Below, one piece after another: positions 54,080-63,589 of a stretch of 64,000 bases of DNA; position 1 is the first letter of the stretch; each line of letters begins with the position of its first letter. Location of the stretch: positions 62,001 through 126,000 of the forward strand of contig NZ_JASJNC010000003.1 in the NCBI RefSeq assembly GCF_030065545.1, given 5' to 3'. This DNA is from Marinicella marina. GTDB lineage: Bacteria > Pseudomonadota > Gammaproteobacteria > Xanthomonadales > Marinicellaceae. Made by a program: the position numbers and the translations under genes. The notes under the pieces are model-generated. The model was not told where the DNA came from and searched no databases. It was given only the letters and a program-made list of their open reading frames with translations.

Positions 54080-55681
54080 ATGAAACTCAAACACATCCTT
54101 CTTTTATCTATTTTTGTTATCACTGGCACTGCAGAGGCAACCCGGTTTTTTGCCTTGAATCATGAAAAAGACAAAAAAACATACCACAATGAATTGGTCG
54201 AACTAGACAGCCAAAGCGGCGAAGTTATGACTAAAATTAAGTTACGCTCAACCAATCGTTTTGCCACTGAGAAATTGAACCTTCCACTCAGCGATTACAT
54301 GTTTTTTTATGGTAAAGAAGACAAAAAAACCGGCCAATTAGAAATTGTTAATAAAACCGATTTGGATGACATCAAAAGCGTCAAAATAGATGCCATCAAC
54401 AGTTATTTGGTACCCAATGTTGGCATGCAAGAATTCAAGCACTTGACTGCTGACAATCAATTTTTGATTCTCCACACTGGCTATAAAAAAGAGCAAAATA
54501 TAACCATCATTGACGTGACATCAGGCTCCATTGCAAAACAAATCCCAATCAGCAAGCACAGAAACACCGTTGAATTGTCATCAGATGGTAACTACCTGCT
54601 GGTGAACAATATCTCTAAAGATGAATTAACTGTCATCAGTTTAGACCAATTCAATGTGGTCATGACCAGCAATTTGGGCAAGTTCAGAGCATATGCCACC
54701 ATCAACAACGACCATTTATACTTAACTAAATACACTGGTAAACCACCAAAAAAATCCTATTGGATTCAAGCGTTGAACTTAGTGACAAAAGAAAAAACCA
54801 ACTTCACAGCCAAAGGTAAAACGGAACCCGTTTTTGCGGTAGGAGAAGACAGTGGTCAATTGATGGTTGTTACCACTTCAGAAGACGGCAAGCAGACTTT
54901 TTTGAGTCGCGTCACCGGCAGTCAAACTGAAATCATTGGCACTTATGAGATGAAAATGCGGCCTGAAAAAATGTTCATTAACGAAGAATTCAATCAAGCA
55001 CTGATAAAAGGCAAAGGCCAAATTGCCACTGTTCAATTACAAAATCCAGCCGTATACAGTGTCACCAAACTACCATTTGACTCAATCATGTATGGCTATA
55101 ATGACAGTGGCAAATTGCTCTACTTAAAAGAGGGCACAGGATCTGAAGTGGCTGTGATTGATGTTGAAAGTGGTGAGTTGATTGAACGATCAGGCACGGG
55201 TAGACCTGGGGTCAAATTTGGCCAGTTCATGGCTTCAGTGGCGTTGGCAGGGGTTGGTTTAAATTATGGTTATGGCATTTATTTTGCGCGATACTCAAAC
55301 ACCGGCTTCACCCTGAACCACGACCAAGATAAGCTCTATGTCATAAACACTAAAACCAATGATGTGACCCACTTCAATGCGCATGATTTATCCGATCGCA
55401 AAGCCATTGCCACAGGTAACCTGACATTCTTGGTTCATCATGGCAATGCAACCGATGCGCCATTGTGGGTATTCAGCACCAAACACATCAATCAAATTAA
55501 TGACCAAAATTTCACGCTTGAAAAAGAAATTGAATATGAGGACATCATTGGCTTTGATATGGAAGCTGATTACTTCATCATAAAAACCACCGAAGACATT
55601 CAAACCTACGACATGAAAACGGGCGATATCAGCAACCAATGGCCATTGGTAGATGTTGATGAAGTTTGGACTGAATCCTGA
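54080..55681 (+). CDS. Secreted beta-propeller-like protein
   Basis: 533 residues from ATG 54080 (GGAG eight bases before; an in-frame ATG at 54068 is less likely). Signal peptide about 1-20. The rest is a run of about 50-residue beta repeats with patterns such as IIDVTSGSIAK, VIDVESGELIE and TYDMKTGDISN, like WD40/YVTN-type propellers. No catalytic motif. Follows the iron operon by 108 bases and ends in a terminator; possible promoter TTGAAA and TAATAT lie upstream. Function unknown. Confidence 0.7.
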   Translation: MKLKHILLLSIFVITGTAEATRFFALNHEKDKKTYHNELVELDSQSGEVMTKIKLRSTNRFATEKLNLPLSDYMFFYGKEDKKTGQLEIVNKTDLDDIKSVKIDAINSYLVPNVGMQEFKHLTADNQFLILHTGYKKEQNITIIDVTSGSIAKQIPISKHRNTVELSSDGNYLLVNNISKDELTVISLDQFNVVMTSNLGKFRAYATINNDHLYLTKYTGKPPKKSYWIQALNLVTKEKTNFTAKGKTEPVFAVGEDSGQLMVVTTSEDGKQTFLSRVTGSQTEIIGTYEMKMRPEKMFINEEFNQALIKGKGQIATVQLQNPAVYSVTKLPFDSIMYGYNDSGKLLYLKEGTGSEVAVIDVESGELIERSGTGRPGVKFGQFMASVALAGVGLNYGYGIYFARYSNTGFTLNHDQDKLYVINTKTNDVTHFNAHDLSDRKAIATGNLTFLVHHGNATDAPLWVFSTKHINQINDQNFTLEKEIEYEDIIGFDMEADYFIIKTTEDIQTYDMKTGDISNQWPLVDVDEVWTES

Positions 55682-55688
55682 TAAGTAA

Positions 55689-55719
55689 AAAAAAGGGTCG
55701 CAAAACGCTGACCCTTTTT
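55689..55719. terminator. Rho-independent terminator (bidirectional)
   Basis: AAAAAGGGTC and GACCCTTTTT arms (10 bases each) around a 10-base loop, with a T-run on each strand. It ends the beta-propeller gene on the plus strand and the 55743 gene on the minus strand. Confidence 0.85.
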
Positions 55720-55742
55720 CATTTTTTTCCTGGTGTATGGTC

Positions 55743-58325
55743 TTACTCTAAACTGTTCTTGAATACATAATCAGATCGCAATTCAAAGTCTACCTCGACC
55801 AGCGACTGTCCATTACTGATGACCACAGGTGTTGATTGAAGTGGATCACAAGCACCATCAAAACAGTATTGGTTACCGTAGCTCACATCAACCAAGCCAC
55901 CATTACTTTGGGTGGTCAAATAGTAAGTGCCATCAGGCAAGCCGGCCGTGAGGTAGAAACCATTTTCGTCAGCTTGGTAACTACCAAAAAATTGGCCTTG
56001 AGAATCAAACACATTAACTGCTGCAAAGCTGGCTGGTAAGTCACTACCAAAGGTATTAACTTGGCCAGTGATGGTGCCACCTGTTTCCAAATTGAACTCA
56101 ATGGTTTGGACGCCGGCTTGAGTGAACGGCGCACCACCCAACACAATTGGCGTGCCTGTGGTCACATCACAAATTGATCCCGGACAAGCCAAACCATCAA
56201 ATAACACATCAACCCAAGTACCCACTTCAGCAGCCCTGATACCAAGGAAAGGCAGATTTGAACCGTTATTGGTTAAGGCATAATAAGTGCCGGCAGGAAG
56301 TCCATCCACAGTAAAATTACCGGCCGCATCTGTAGTCGCCCAGTTGGCAAAGTTACCGTTGTTGTCATAAACCAACACATGTACATCAGGGATTACTGTC
56401 GCCGAACCAACCTCTGTGATGGTGCCGCTGAAACTTTCACCTGATGATAAAGCAAAATCTATGCCTGTTTCGGTATTGTTGGCAGTGACAGTGACATTAC
56501 CAGAGGTCAGATCACAAGTCAGACCGGGACAGTCGATGTTACCCATTGGGTCATATTTCTGCATCACATACGGCGCGATGAAGGCACCATTGAACATGCT
56601 GCCCGTTCTGACCGAGTATGTACCCGGTGGTAAGGCTCGTTGTGAGACGTATGTTCCGTCAGGTCTGATGGCCGCACCACCAGCCACGGCGCCCGATGAA
56701 TCATAAAATTGGACGTAATGTGTTTCAGTGGAGGTATCAATTGGGTTACCGCTGGCAGCATCTGTGACGGTGCCACTGATCTTGCCACCACGTTCCAGCA
56801 GGAAGTCTATTGAAAGCCTGTTTTCATTCGGCCCTAAATTGATTGGCGTGCCGCCAGCACCGCGGTCACAGCCGCTCCATGGACAGCGAATGTTATTGTA
56901 AAGTTCTCGCTGGAAAAACTCTGTACCCAAATCACCACCCTGAGCAAAATAAGTACCGGGCAGTAAACCACCTATTCTGTAGGAACCGTTGAAAGTAGGG
57001 TCATAATTAGTACCCAGTAAGAAACGGATTGCTACCACTCGATTGGATGCATCAAAAATGTATACCAATGCCCGCTCACTGAGGGTGTTTGGTAAACTAC
57101 CTGCATCTAAAATAGCACCTGAAATACTGGCACCTGTATCAAGTTGAAAATCAATGCCCGCAGTCGTTGCGCCGTTGGTTAAAACCACATCGGCACCAGC
57201 GCCATTGAATAAGGCCACAGAACATAAATTACACTGTATGTCGTTATAAATTTCTGGGATATAGCTGTTTTCTTCGATAAAATCAGGATCTAAATAAACC
57301 TTGTAACTGCCTTGTGGAATGCCGGTTACGGTGTAATTTCCAGCGCCGTCGAATTGAGTGAAAACATTACCATTGAAGTTGATATTTGCTGGGTCGTATA
57401 GGTTTACTCGCAGTGTCTCTACGGCAGCATTGGTAACAGCATCAACTATTTGTCCACTTAATGTGGCTCCCACGGTGAGGGTCAAATTGATTCCACCTAA
57501 GTTTTGAGCAGGCATCAAGACATTGACGTTATCGACATCAGGTATGCAGTTAAAGCATTCCTCTGTTCCGCTGTTGGACCATATGGCGTCAATGTAAATG
57601 TCTGTGGCATCTTGAGCCAAAACATAATATTCACCTGCTGGCAAACCATTGGCGGTGTAATTACCTGAAGCATCGGTGGGTACTCCTACGGAATAATTAT
57701 AGTCGGTATCTCTGACCAAAACATATGTACCTTCCACCGGATTCAGACCATCGGCCACATTACCAGAGAGGGTGGCACCTACAGTCAAAGTCAAATCAAC
57801 ATTGACAAAATTAGTGGCTGCCGCCAAATTTATTTCATTGTCACCGTCTGGTTGACAGAAACTGATGCAATCTTCGGTACCAAATGCTGACCATATGACA
57901 TTGATGTATTGATCATAATAATCTGACACGGTGACATAATAATCACCAGCAGCCAAACCAGTGAAGGTATAATCACCAGCCGCATCGGTAAAGACAAACC
58001 CTACATTATTCCTGGTTTGGTAATCCCACAAGCTCACACCAACATCCAACTGACCGATACCAGATAAACTGATGTTGCCAGAAATTGAAGCGGTACCAGC
58101 AGGACCACTTTTTAGCTCATTAGAACGTGCTTCTTGACTCAATGCCATCTGTTCACGAACTTGCATGTTTTTAATGTAAGTCAGCTTCTGATTGAGTTGT
58201 AACTGAGTGATGTGACCTTCTGCCTGCAGTTCTTGGTACACTTCAGCACCAAAATCCAAACGCGCATCTCGCTCAGCACACACCGCCGAACTGACTAAGG
58301 TCAGGCATAGCAAAAATTTCTTCAT
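55743..58325 (-). CDS. Large secreted Cna-B/regulatory-domain repeat protein with Cys pairs
   Basis: Start at 58325 (GGGGAGACAAC then ATG). 860 residues: signal peptide about 1-17, a helical linker, then about seven repeats of roughly 110-120 residues, each a carboxypeptidase-regulatory/Cna-B-like beta-sandwich (pattern D-G-x-Y-x-x-x-G-L-P-x-G-x-Y-Y). Each repeat also carries a Cys pair of changing spacing: EDCISFCQ, EECFNC, IQCNLC, IRCPWSGC, IDCPGLTC, LACPGSIC, YCFDGACD. Probably a long stabilised surface or extracellular fibre. Transcribed toward the shared terminator. Confidence 0.8.
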   Translation of the reverse strand: MKKFLLCLTLVSSAVCAERDARLDFGAEVYQELQAEGHITQLQLNQKLTYIKNMQVREQMALSQEARSNELKSGPAGTASISGNISLSGIGQLDVGVSLWDYQTRNNVGFVFTDAAGDYTFTGLAAGDYYVTVSDYYDQYINVIWSAFGTEDCISFCQPDGDNEINLAAATNFVNVDLTLTVGATLSGNVADGLNPVEGTYVLVRDTDYNYSVGVPTDASGNYTANGLPAGEYYVLAQDATDIYIDAIWSNSGTEECFNCIPDVDNVNVLMPAQNLGGINLTLTVGATLSGQIVDAVTNAAVETLRVNLYDPANINFNGNVFTQFDGAGNYTVTGIPQGSYKVYLDPDFIEENSYIPEIYNDIQCNLCSVALFNGAGADVVLTNGATTAGIDFQLDTGASISGAILDAGSLPNTLSERALVYIFDASNRVVAIRFLLGTNYDPTFNGSYRIGGLLPGTYFAQGGDLGTEFFQRELYNNIRCPWSGCDRGAGGTPINLGPNENRLSIDFLLERGGKISGTVTDAASGNPIDTSTETHYVQFYDSSGAVAGGAAIRPDGTYVSQRALPPGTYSVRTGSMFNGAFIAPYVMQKYDPMGNIDCPGLTCDLTSGNVTVTANNTETGIDFALSSGESFSGTITEVGSATVIPDVHVLVYDNNGNFANWATTDAAGNFTVDGLPAGTYYALTNNGSNLPFLGIRAAEVGTWVDVLFDGLACPGSICDVTTGTPIVLGGAPFTQAGVQTIEFNLETGGTITGQVNTFGSDLPASFAAVNVFDSQGQFFGSYQADENGFYLTAGLPDGTYYLTTQSNGGLVDVSYGNQYCFDGACDPLQSTPVVISNGQSLVEVDFELRSDYVFKNSLE

Positions 58326-58642
58326 GTTGTCTCCCCTGATTGGTAATATAAATAAATCAGCAAGAATCATACTCCCCAAATCAGGCCAACACTAAAATTT
58401 TTTAAAAATATTTTGCTTAATCAAGCAAACTGTGACTTTTTTCGCAAAAAACCGATGCTGCAGGTTCAGCTTTGAACATCCTTGGGTATTTGCCGAGCTG
58501 ATGAGTCAGCGATTGGGGTTTAGCGGAAAATGAAGAAAATGGTTTTGCATGGCGGAGACATGCCTTAGACAAAACTAACCAGCCCCCAACCAAGCACATT
58601 AAAGCAAGGCTTAAGCACATTCACTATTAACCATGAATCAGC
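58326..58642. other. Gene-free stretch, no confident gene
   Basis: 317 bases between two secreted-protein genes. It contains one 67-codon minus-strand frame (58417-58620) rich in Ser/Lys with no recognised domain; it is probably not a gene. Upstream promoters for the 55743-58325 gene should lie here. No repeat was seen. Confidence 0.4.
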
Positions 58643-60055
58643 TTAATCCTCAACTTCTATCAGCCCCTTGTGCATAAAAAGACTGCCATACTGCGCCAAC
58701 AAACCCTGCCGCGCACCTGCATTGGTAAATTTTTGTACCGCAAATCCAGTAACTGGCAGCCCCTTGTAAGAAGGACCAGATACTGCCAATAACCGATAAT
58801 CATTACTGTTCATGTTACTTTCATTCACAAATTTTATTTTTGCCCAGCCAGATTCCGTAGCAACAGCAACCGCAGGTGCTCTGAGTGTTTCCATTGTCTC
58901 TCCACCCAAAATTCCCGACACTGCAACATCTGCTGCAGGCAAAAGAATTCGTAGTACATTACTGGCCCAGCATAAGTTTGGCGGCAAATCAATAGTCGGC
59001 GGCCTTGGAATTCCTGTGATTGGGAACTCAAACTGTTGCTCTCTGTCATAAAAGTCTATTTTAAACGAATCACAAGAGGTGGACCCGTTCCACTGTGAAC
59101 TGAAAGGTTCGGTGTCTGCTTGGTTCAGATTGGTGTGAAAAAACTTGGTTGGCATGGTAACCACCCATTCAGTTTTTCCATTGATAAAACCATCTAAGGC
59201 ATAGTCATTGTATATTTCACTTTGCATCAATACAGCGGAAACCGCTTGAAAGCCGTGCTCCCATGTTGATTCAGCCAAATCACCATCAGGCAGTAACACC
59301 TCTGAGGTTTTGATTGCATAGCTCAGATCAGGTGTGTTGTCATGTGGTGAGGTATGGAAAATTTCATCACCTGAAAAGTTTGATAAGGCTGTTGCATCAT
59401 ATGAGAAAGAGACACCTTCAGCCACATCAACGATTTGAGCACTGCCTATCAAGCCACCCGATGGCTGAAAAACAGTGGTGTTTAAACTCCATGGGTCTCC
59501 CGCATCAACCGACCATGCCTGCTCCAAAGCGGTGCAGTTGAAAGGTATACCACTGTTATCGTGAGAGACATAATCCTCCGCAAAACCACTTAACACACCC
59601 ATCTCGATTGCGACAAAAAAACCACTCCTTAATCGCGACAGTTCATTGTTGTTGTCTGCAACAAAGTCGTTTGGCAAAAACTCCTGCCCGGATCTCAGCA
59701 AGTAAGGTGCACATGATTGGTCACCAGTATAGTGCCACACACTGTCCTCGCCGTTGAATCCAGCAACCGTTGAACTCATTGGCGCTAATGCCCCAGTCCA
59801 AACATCAAAAGCGCTCAAATAGACATTGAATGACAACACATCCCGAGCGTTATGACTTTCATAAAAATTAATCTTTATGGCTTTTGCATCAGCAGATGTA
59901 TTGACAATTGAGTACAAAGTATTCAACTCATTGTTAACTGTGTAATAAGGGAAAATCAAAACTTCTCCTGCACCCTTATAAGAAACATGCACTGCTTGAA
60001 CTTGAGTGTAAAAACTCAGCAACAACAACTGTGCAATAACTTTAAATAACCTCAT
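58643..60055 (-). CDS. Secreted hypothetical protein
   Basis: 470 residues with a signal peptide about 1-22 (AAGGAG ribosome-binding site before the ATG). A conserved-looking N-terminal stretch, VSYKGAGEVLIFPYYTVNNELNTL, then beta-rich sequence with several Cys. This YKGxGexLIFPYYT start is seen in uncharacterised secreted proteins of other gammaproteobacteria; no catalytic motif. Function unknown. Confidence 0.6.
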   Translation of the reverse strand: MRLFKVIAQLLLLSFYTQVQAVHVSYKGAGEVLIFPYYTVNNELNTLYSIVNTSADAKAIKINFYESHNARDVLSFNVYLSAFDVWTGALAPMSSTVAGFNGEDSVWHYTGDQSCAPYLLRSGQEFLPNDFVADNNNELSRLRSGFFVAIEMGVLSGFAEDYVSHDNSGIPFNCTALEQAWSVDAGDPWSLNTTVFQPSGGLIGSAQIVDVAEGVSFSYDATALSNFSGDEIFHTSPHDNTPDLSYAIKTSEVLLPDGDLAESTWEHGFQAVSAVLMQSEIYNDYALDGFINGKTEWVVTMPTKFFHTNLNQADTEPFSSQWNGSTSCDSFKIDFYDREQQFEFPITGIPRPPTIDLPPNLCWASNVLRILLPAADVAVSGILGGETMETLRAPAVAVATESGWAKIKFVNESNMNSNDYRLLAVSGPSYKGLPVTGFAVQKFTNAGARQGLLAQYGSLFMHKGLIEVED

Positions 60056-60154
60056 AAATACTCCTTATTAAATGACTTATCAAAAAAACTGTAGCAAAAG
60101 CCAATCCTAACCATAAGCAAATCAATAGCAGCGGTCAATTGAGAATTTGTACCT

Positions 60155-62497
60155 CTATTTCTTGGCTTTCTTAAAAGCATCTGCCAGCGCCCCAGCAAAA
60201 GCACCTTGAGGTGCTGGTTTATTGCGGCTGTGTTGCGTGGGCTTTTTATTGTGGTTTTTATGTGGCTTATTTGTAGCGGATGGCTTGCTCTGTTTACCAT
60301 CCGGTGACTTGGCACTCAGTGATATTCTTTTTCGCTGCACATCAACCTCAAGCACGCGAACTTTGATGACTTGCCCAGCTTTGACCACATCAGCGGGGTC
60401 TTTGACATATTGGTCAGCCAATTCAGAAATGTGTACCAGACCATCTTGATGCACCCCAATATCAACGAAAGCACCGAATGCTGTGACATTGGTGACGACA
60501 CCTTCTAATCTCATGCCTACTGCCAAATCTTTGATTTCGTGCACTTGATCATCGAAAGTGGCTGTTTTGAACTCACCACGCGGATCCCTGCCTGGCTTTT
60601 TCAATTCTTCAATGACATCCTTGATGGTAGCAACACCATACTGATCGTTGGCAAAATCATTGGGGTTAAGCTGGCTTAGGGCACCAGTTTGGCCAATGAC
60701 CTGTTCAATTTGATTGTTCATGTGCGCCAACATATTTTCGACCAATGGATAAGCTTCTGGATGTACCGCCGATTGGTCCAACGGTTGGTCACCACCACGT
60801 ATGCGTAAAAATCCTGCACATTGTTCAAACATTTTTTCACCCAAACGACTGACTTTAAGCAATTGCTTGCGGTTGTTAAAGCTGCCGTTGGCATCGCGGT
60901 ATTTAACGATTTCTTGGGCCACAGATTCTGACACACCAGCCACATACTTGAGCAATGGTGCTGAGGCCGTGTTGACATCGACACCGACTTTATTCACACA
61001 GTCCTCGACACAATCTCCCAACGCTTTGCTTAATTGTGCCTGGTTGACATCATGCTGATACTGACCAACACCAATGGCTTTCGGATCGATCTTCACCAAT
61101 TCTGCCAAGGGATCTTGCAAGCGCCTGGCAATTGATACGGCACCACGGTAGGACACATCCAGGTCTGGAAACTCTTTGGCTGCCATTGCTGAGGCGGAGT
61201 AAACCGAGGCACCTGCCTCTGAGACCATGATTTTTTGCGCTTTGATGTCTTTGTTCTGCTTAATGATTTCAGCGGCCAATTGGTCTGTTTCTCTTGAAGC
61301 GGTGCCATTGCCTATGGCGATTAATTTCACCGCATGTTTTTGGCACAGTGTTACCAAGACTTGCTTCGCTTGCTCCCACTGTTTTTGTGGTGCGTGTGGA
61401 AATATCACAGCACTTTCTAATAATTTGCCGTTGCCATCAACGACCACGGTTTTAACGCCCGTTCTGAAGCCAGGATCCAAGCCCAAAGTCACCTTTCCAC
61501 CGGCTGGCGCCGCTAATAACAAATCTTTCAGGTTGCGGTTAAAAATTTGAATGGCTGCCTCATCAGACTGTTCCCGCAGGTGCGATAACAGCTGTAGGTT
61601 AAGTTTCAGCTGCAACTTGGCTTTCCAGGCCAATTCTGTGGTGCGATGTAGCCATTGTGATTGTTCGATGTCCCAGCCAGTATGATGCACTAACCGACCC
61701 ATGGCTGGATGGATCAACAAGTCATCACTCAACACATCGCGGTGATCGATGTTGATACTCAAAACACCTTCGTTGCGCCCCCTCAACAAAGCCAACATGC
61801 GGTGTGATGGGATCTTGTTGATGGCTTCAGAAAACTCAAAATAATCTTTAAAACGTGCCGCTTTGGGCTCATTCTCTTGACCGCTCATGACTTTGGCAAT
61901 CACCACGCCATCACGCCACAACCATTCGCGTAACTCCTGAATCAAGTCGGCATCCTCAGACAGGTCTTCGAGGGCGATTTGTCGCGCACCATCCAAAGCT
62001 GCAGCAGCATCCTTCACCTGTAATGTTTCATCTTCATTTTCGGTATTTATATACTGTTCTGCCAACACCGATTCATCGGCCTCAGGTTGCGCAATGATCG
62101 CTGCCAACAAAGGTTCCAGCCCTGCCAGTCGGGCTTTTTGTGCTTTGGTTTGGCGCTTCTTTTTATATGGCAAGTACAAGTCTTCCAAACGGGTCTTGGT
62201 ATCTGCTGCCATGATTGACTGCTGCAACGCATCAGTTAACTTCCCTTGTTCTTCAATCGCCTTGATGATGGTTTCACGGCGATCGTCCAACTCACGTAAA
62301 TACCCCAAACGCTCTTCCAATTGACGCAGCTGGGTGTCATCCAAGCCACCCGTGACTTCTTTTCGGTAACGTGCAATAAAAGGTACGGTGTCACCACCAT
62401 CTAATAATTCGATGGCACTTTGGATTTGCTTGGTTTGAGCGTTGATTTCAGCCGCTATGATTTGAACGTGTTTTGAGTTGACCACTGATAGACTCAT
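60155..62497 (-). CDS. tex: Tex, S1-domain transcription accessory protein
   Basis: RNA-binding protein with effects on transcription and toxin expression in several species. 780 residues (E. coli YhgF 773). N-terminal Tex domain (FIARYRKEVTGGLDD), the YqgF-like region (LGLDPGFRTGVKTVVVD), helix-hairpin-helix repeats (NRKQLLKVSRLGEK), and a C-terminal S1 domain (RLEGVVTNVTAFGAFVDIG). The last 60 residues are basic and low-complexity. Confidence 0.95.
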   Translation of the reverse strand: MSLSVVNSKHVQIIAAEINAQTKQIQSAIELLDGGDTVPFIARYRKEVTGGLDDTQLRQLEERLGYLRELDDRRETIIKAIEEQGKLTDALQQSIMAADTKTRLEDLYLPYKKKRQTKAQKARLAGLEPLLAAIIAQPEADESVLAEQYINTENEDETLQVKDAAAALDGARQIALEDLSEDADLIQELREWLWRDGVVIAKVMSGQENEPKAARFKDYFEFSEAINKIPSHRMLALLRGRNEGVLSINIDHRDVLSDDLLIHPAMGRLVHHTGWDIEQSQWLHRTTELAWKAKLQLKLNLQLLSHLREQSDEAAIQIFNRNLKDLLLAAPAGGKVTLGLDPGFRTGVKTVVVDGNGKLLESAVIFPHAPQKQWEQAKQVLVTLCQKHAVKLIAIGNGTASRETDQLAAEIIKQNKDIKAQKIMVSEAGASVYSASAMAAKEFPDLDVSYRGAVSIARRLQDPLAELVKIDPKAIGVGQYQHDVNQAQLSKALGDCVEDCVNKVGVDVNTASAPLLKYVAGVSESVAQEIVKYRDANGSFNNRKQLLKVSRLGEKMFEQCAGFLRIRGGDQPLDQSAVHPEAYPLVENMLAHMNNQIEQVIGQTGALSQLNPNDFANDQYGVATIKDVIEELKKPGRDPRGEFKTATFDDQVHEIKDLAVGMRLEGVVTNVTAFGAFVDIGVHQDGLVHISELADQYVKDPADVVKAGQVIKVRVLEVDVQRKRISLSAKSPDGKQSKPSATNKPHKNHNKKPTQHSRNKPAPQGAFAGALADAFKKAKK

Positions 62498-62543
62498 TGA
62501 TTGATAAAAAAGCGACGCATTTTAGCATGTGCTACTGGCTCAT

Positions 62544-63479
62544 TTACAAGTCTAATTGCATTCCGCGGTAAGCCACCCTAAAACCATTTTTTGAAACAGT
62601 TCCTGCTGCTGAGCTTGCTTGATCAATCAATGGGTTGCTGTGATTAAAATGGATGAAGGTGATTTTGTTTTTTTCATCTGTTGGTAAGTCTTTAAACAGC
62701 GCCATACTTTCCTCAACAAAAGGATGCGGTATTTCTGTCATGTCACGGTTGGGAATTTCACCGTTGGCGAAGAATGTCGCATCCAACAGGGCAAAATCTA
62801 CTTTGCCAATGGCCTCAATGATGTCCTCCTCCCACTTCTGCCATTTATCAATATCGGGAATAAACAAGGCGGTTTTGTTAGGGCCTTTGATTTGATAGCC
62901 AACGGTTTCAGTGAATTCATCGCGGTGCGGTACTGTAAATGGAGTGATTGATAGTTGGGCTGATATTTTGACTGGCTGTTTGTTTTTCAGGGGCATGAGT
63001 TTGATGTTGTTCAAACTGACCAATTGGCTCCACGGTCCATTCATCTCTAAATAGTTTTTGAACCTTGGCATCACATAAACAGGTACATTTTGGGTACCTG
63101 CTGCTTCACGACCCATGTGCATCAGTCCAGTGTAATGCCCCATGTGGCCGTGGGTCAAAAACACCCCAGCGAATTCGAATATACCATCCGGTGCTTGTTG
63201 ATGCAATTGGTACATTTGTTGACGAATATCAGGGGTGGCTTCAAACAGGAATTTTTGTTTTGACTGCATGTCTATCAGTGCCAATGAAGTGGCAAATTTG
63301 CGTTTGTTGGCATCATCCCAACCAGCCTGACAATGTGGTTTGTAACAGTTCAACTGTGGGTAGCCTGCATCTTGTGCCACACCCAACACCAATAAACTAA
63401 CACCATCCTGAGCCTGACCGCTGACCCAACAAGAGTGAAAAACCAAGAACAAAGCAAAACAGACTGTTTTCAAACTCAT
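62544..63479 (-). CDS. PqqB-like MBL-fold protein, secreted
   Basis: 311 residues from MSLK (an ATG five codons earlier is also possible). Signal peptide about 1-22. LGVAQDAGYPQLNCYKPHC and the later Cys/His residues match PqqB and PqqB-like proteins; the zinc motif is LTHGHMGHYTGL. True PqqB is cytoplasmic and near pqqC/D/E; none of those genes are here and this protein is exported, so it is likely a relative with another substrate. Confidence 0.7.
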   Translation of the reverse strand: MSLKTVCFALFLVFHSCWVSGQAQDGVSLLVLGVAQDAGYPQLNCYKPHCQAGWDDANKRKFATSLALIDMQSKQKFLFEATPDIRQQMYQLHQQAPDGIFEFAGVFLTHGHMGHYTGLMHMGREAAGTQNVPVYVMPRFKNYLEMNGPWSQLVSLNNIKLMPLKNKQPVKISAQLSITPFTVPHRDEFTETVGYQIKGPNKTALFIPDIDKWQKWEEDIIEAIGKVDFALLDATFFANGEIPNRDMTEIPHPFVEESMALFKDLPTDEKNKITFIHFNHSNPLIDQASSAAGTVSKNGFRVAYRGMQLDL

Positions 63480-63589
63480 AAATACACCGTCCATACAATC
63501 ATTGATTGACCATCATATCATGACCATTGGGGTTAGATAATAATGCCACTTTGTGTCATGATATTCGCTTTAGAATGGAGTCAATCGAC

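Noticed and set aside
58417..58620. 67-codon minus-strand reading frame in an intergenic gap
   Set aside because: Weak composition, no recognisable domain and no good ribosome-binding site; described only as part of the gene-free stretch.
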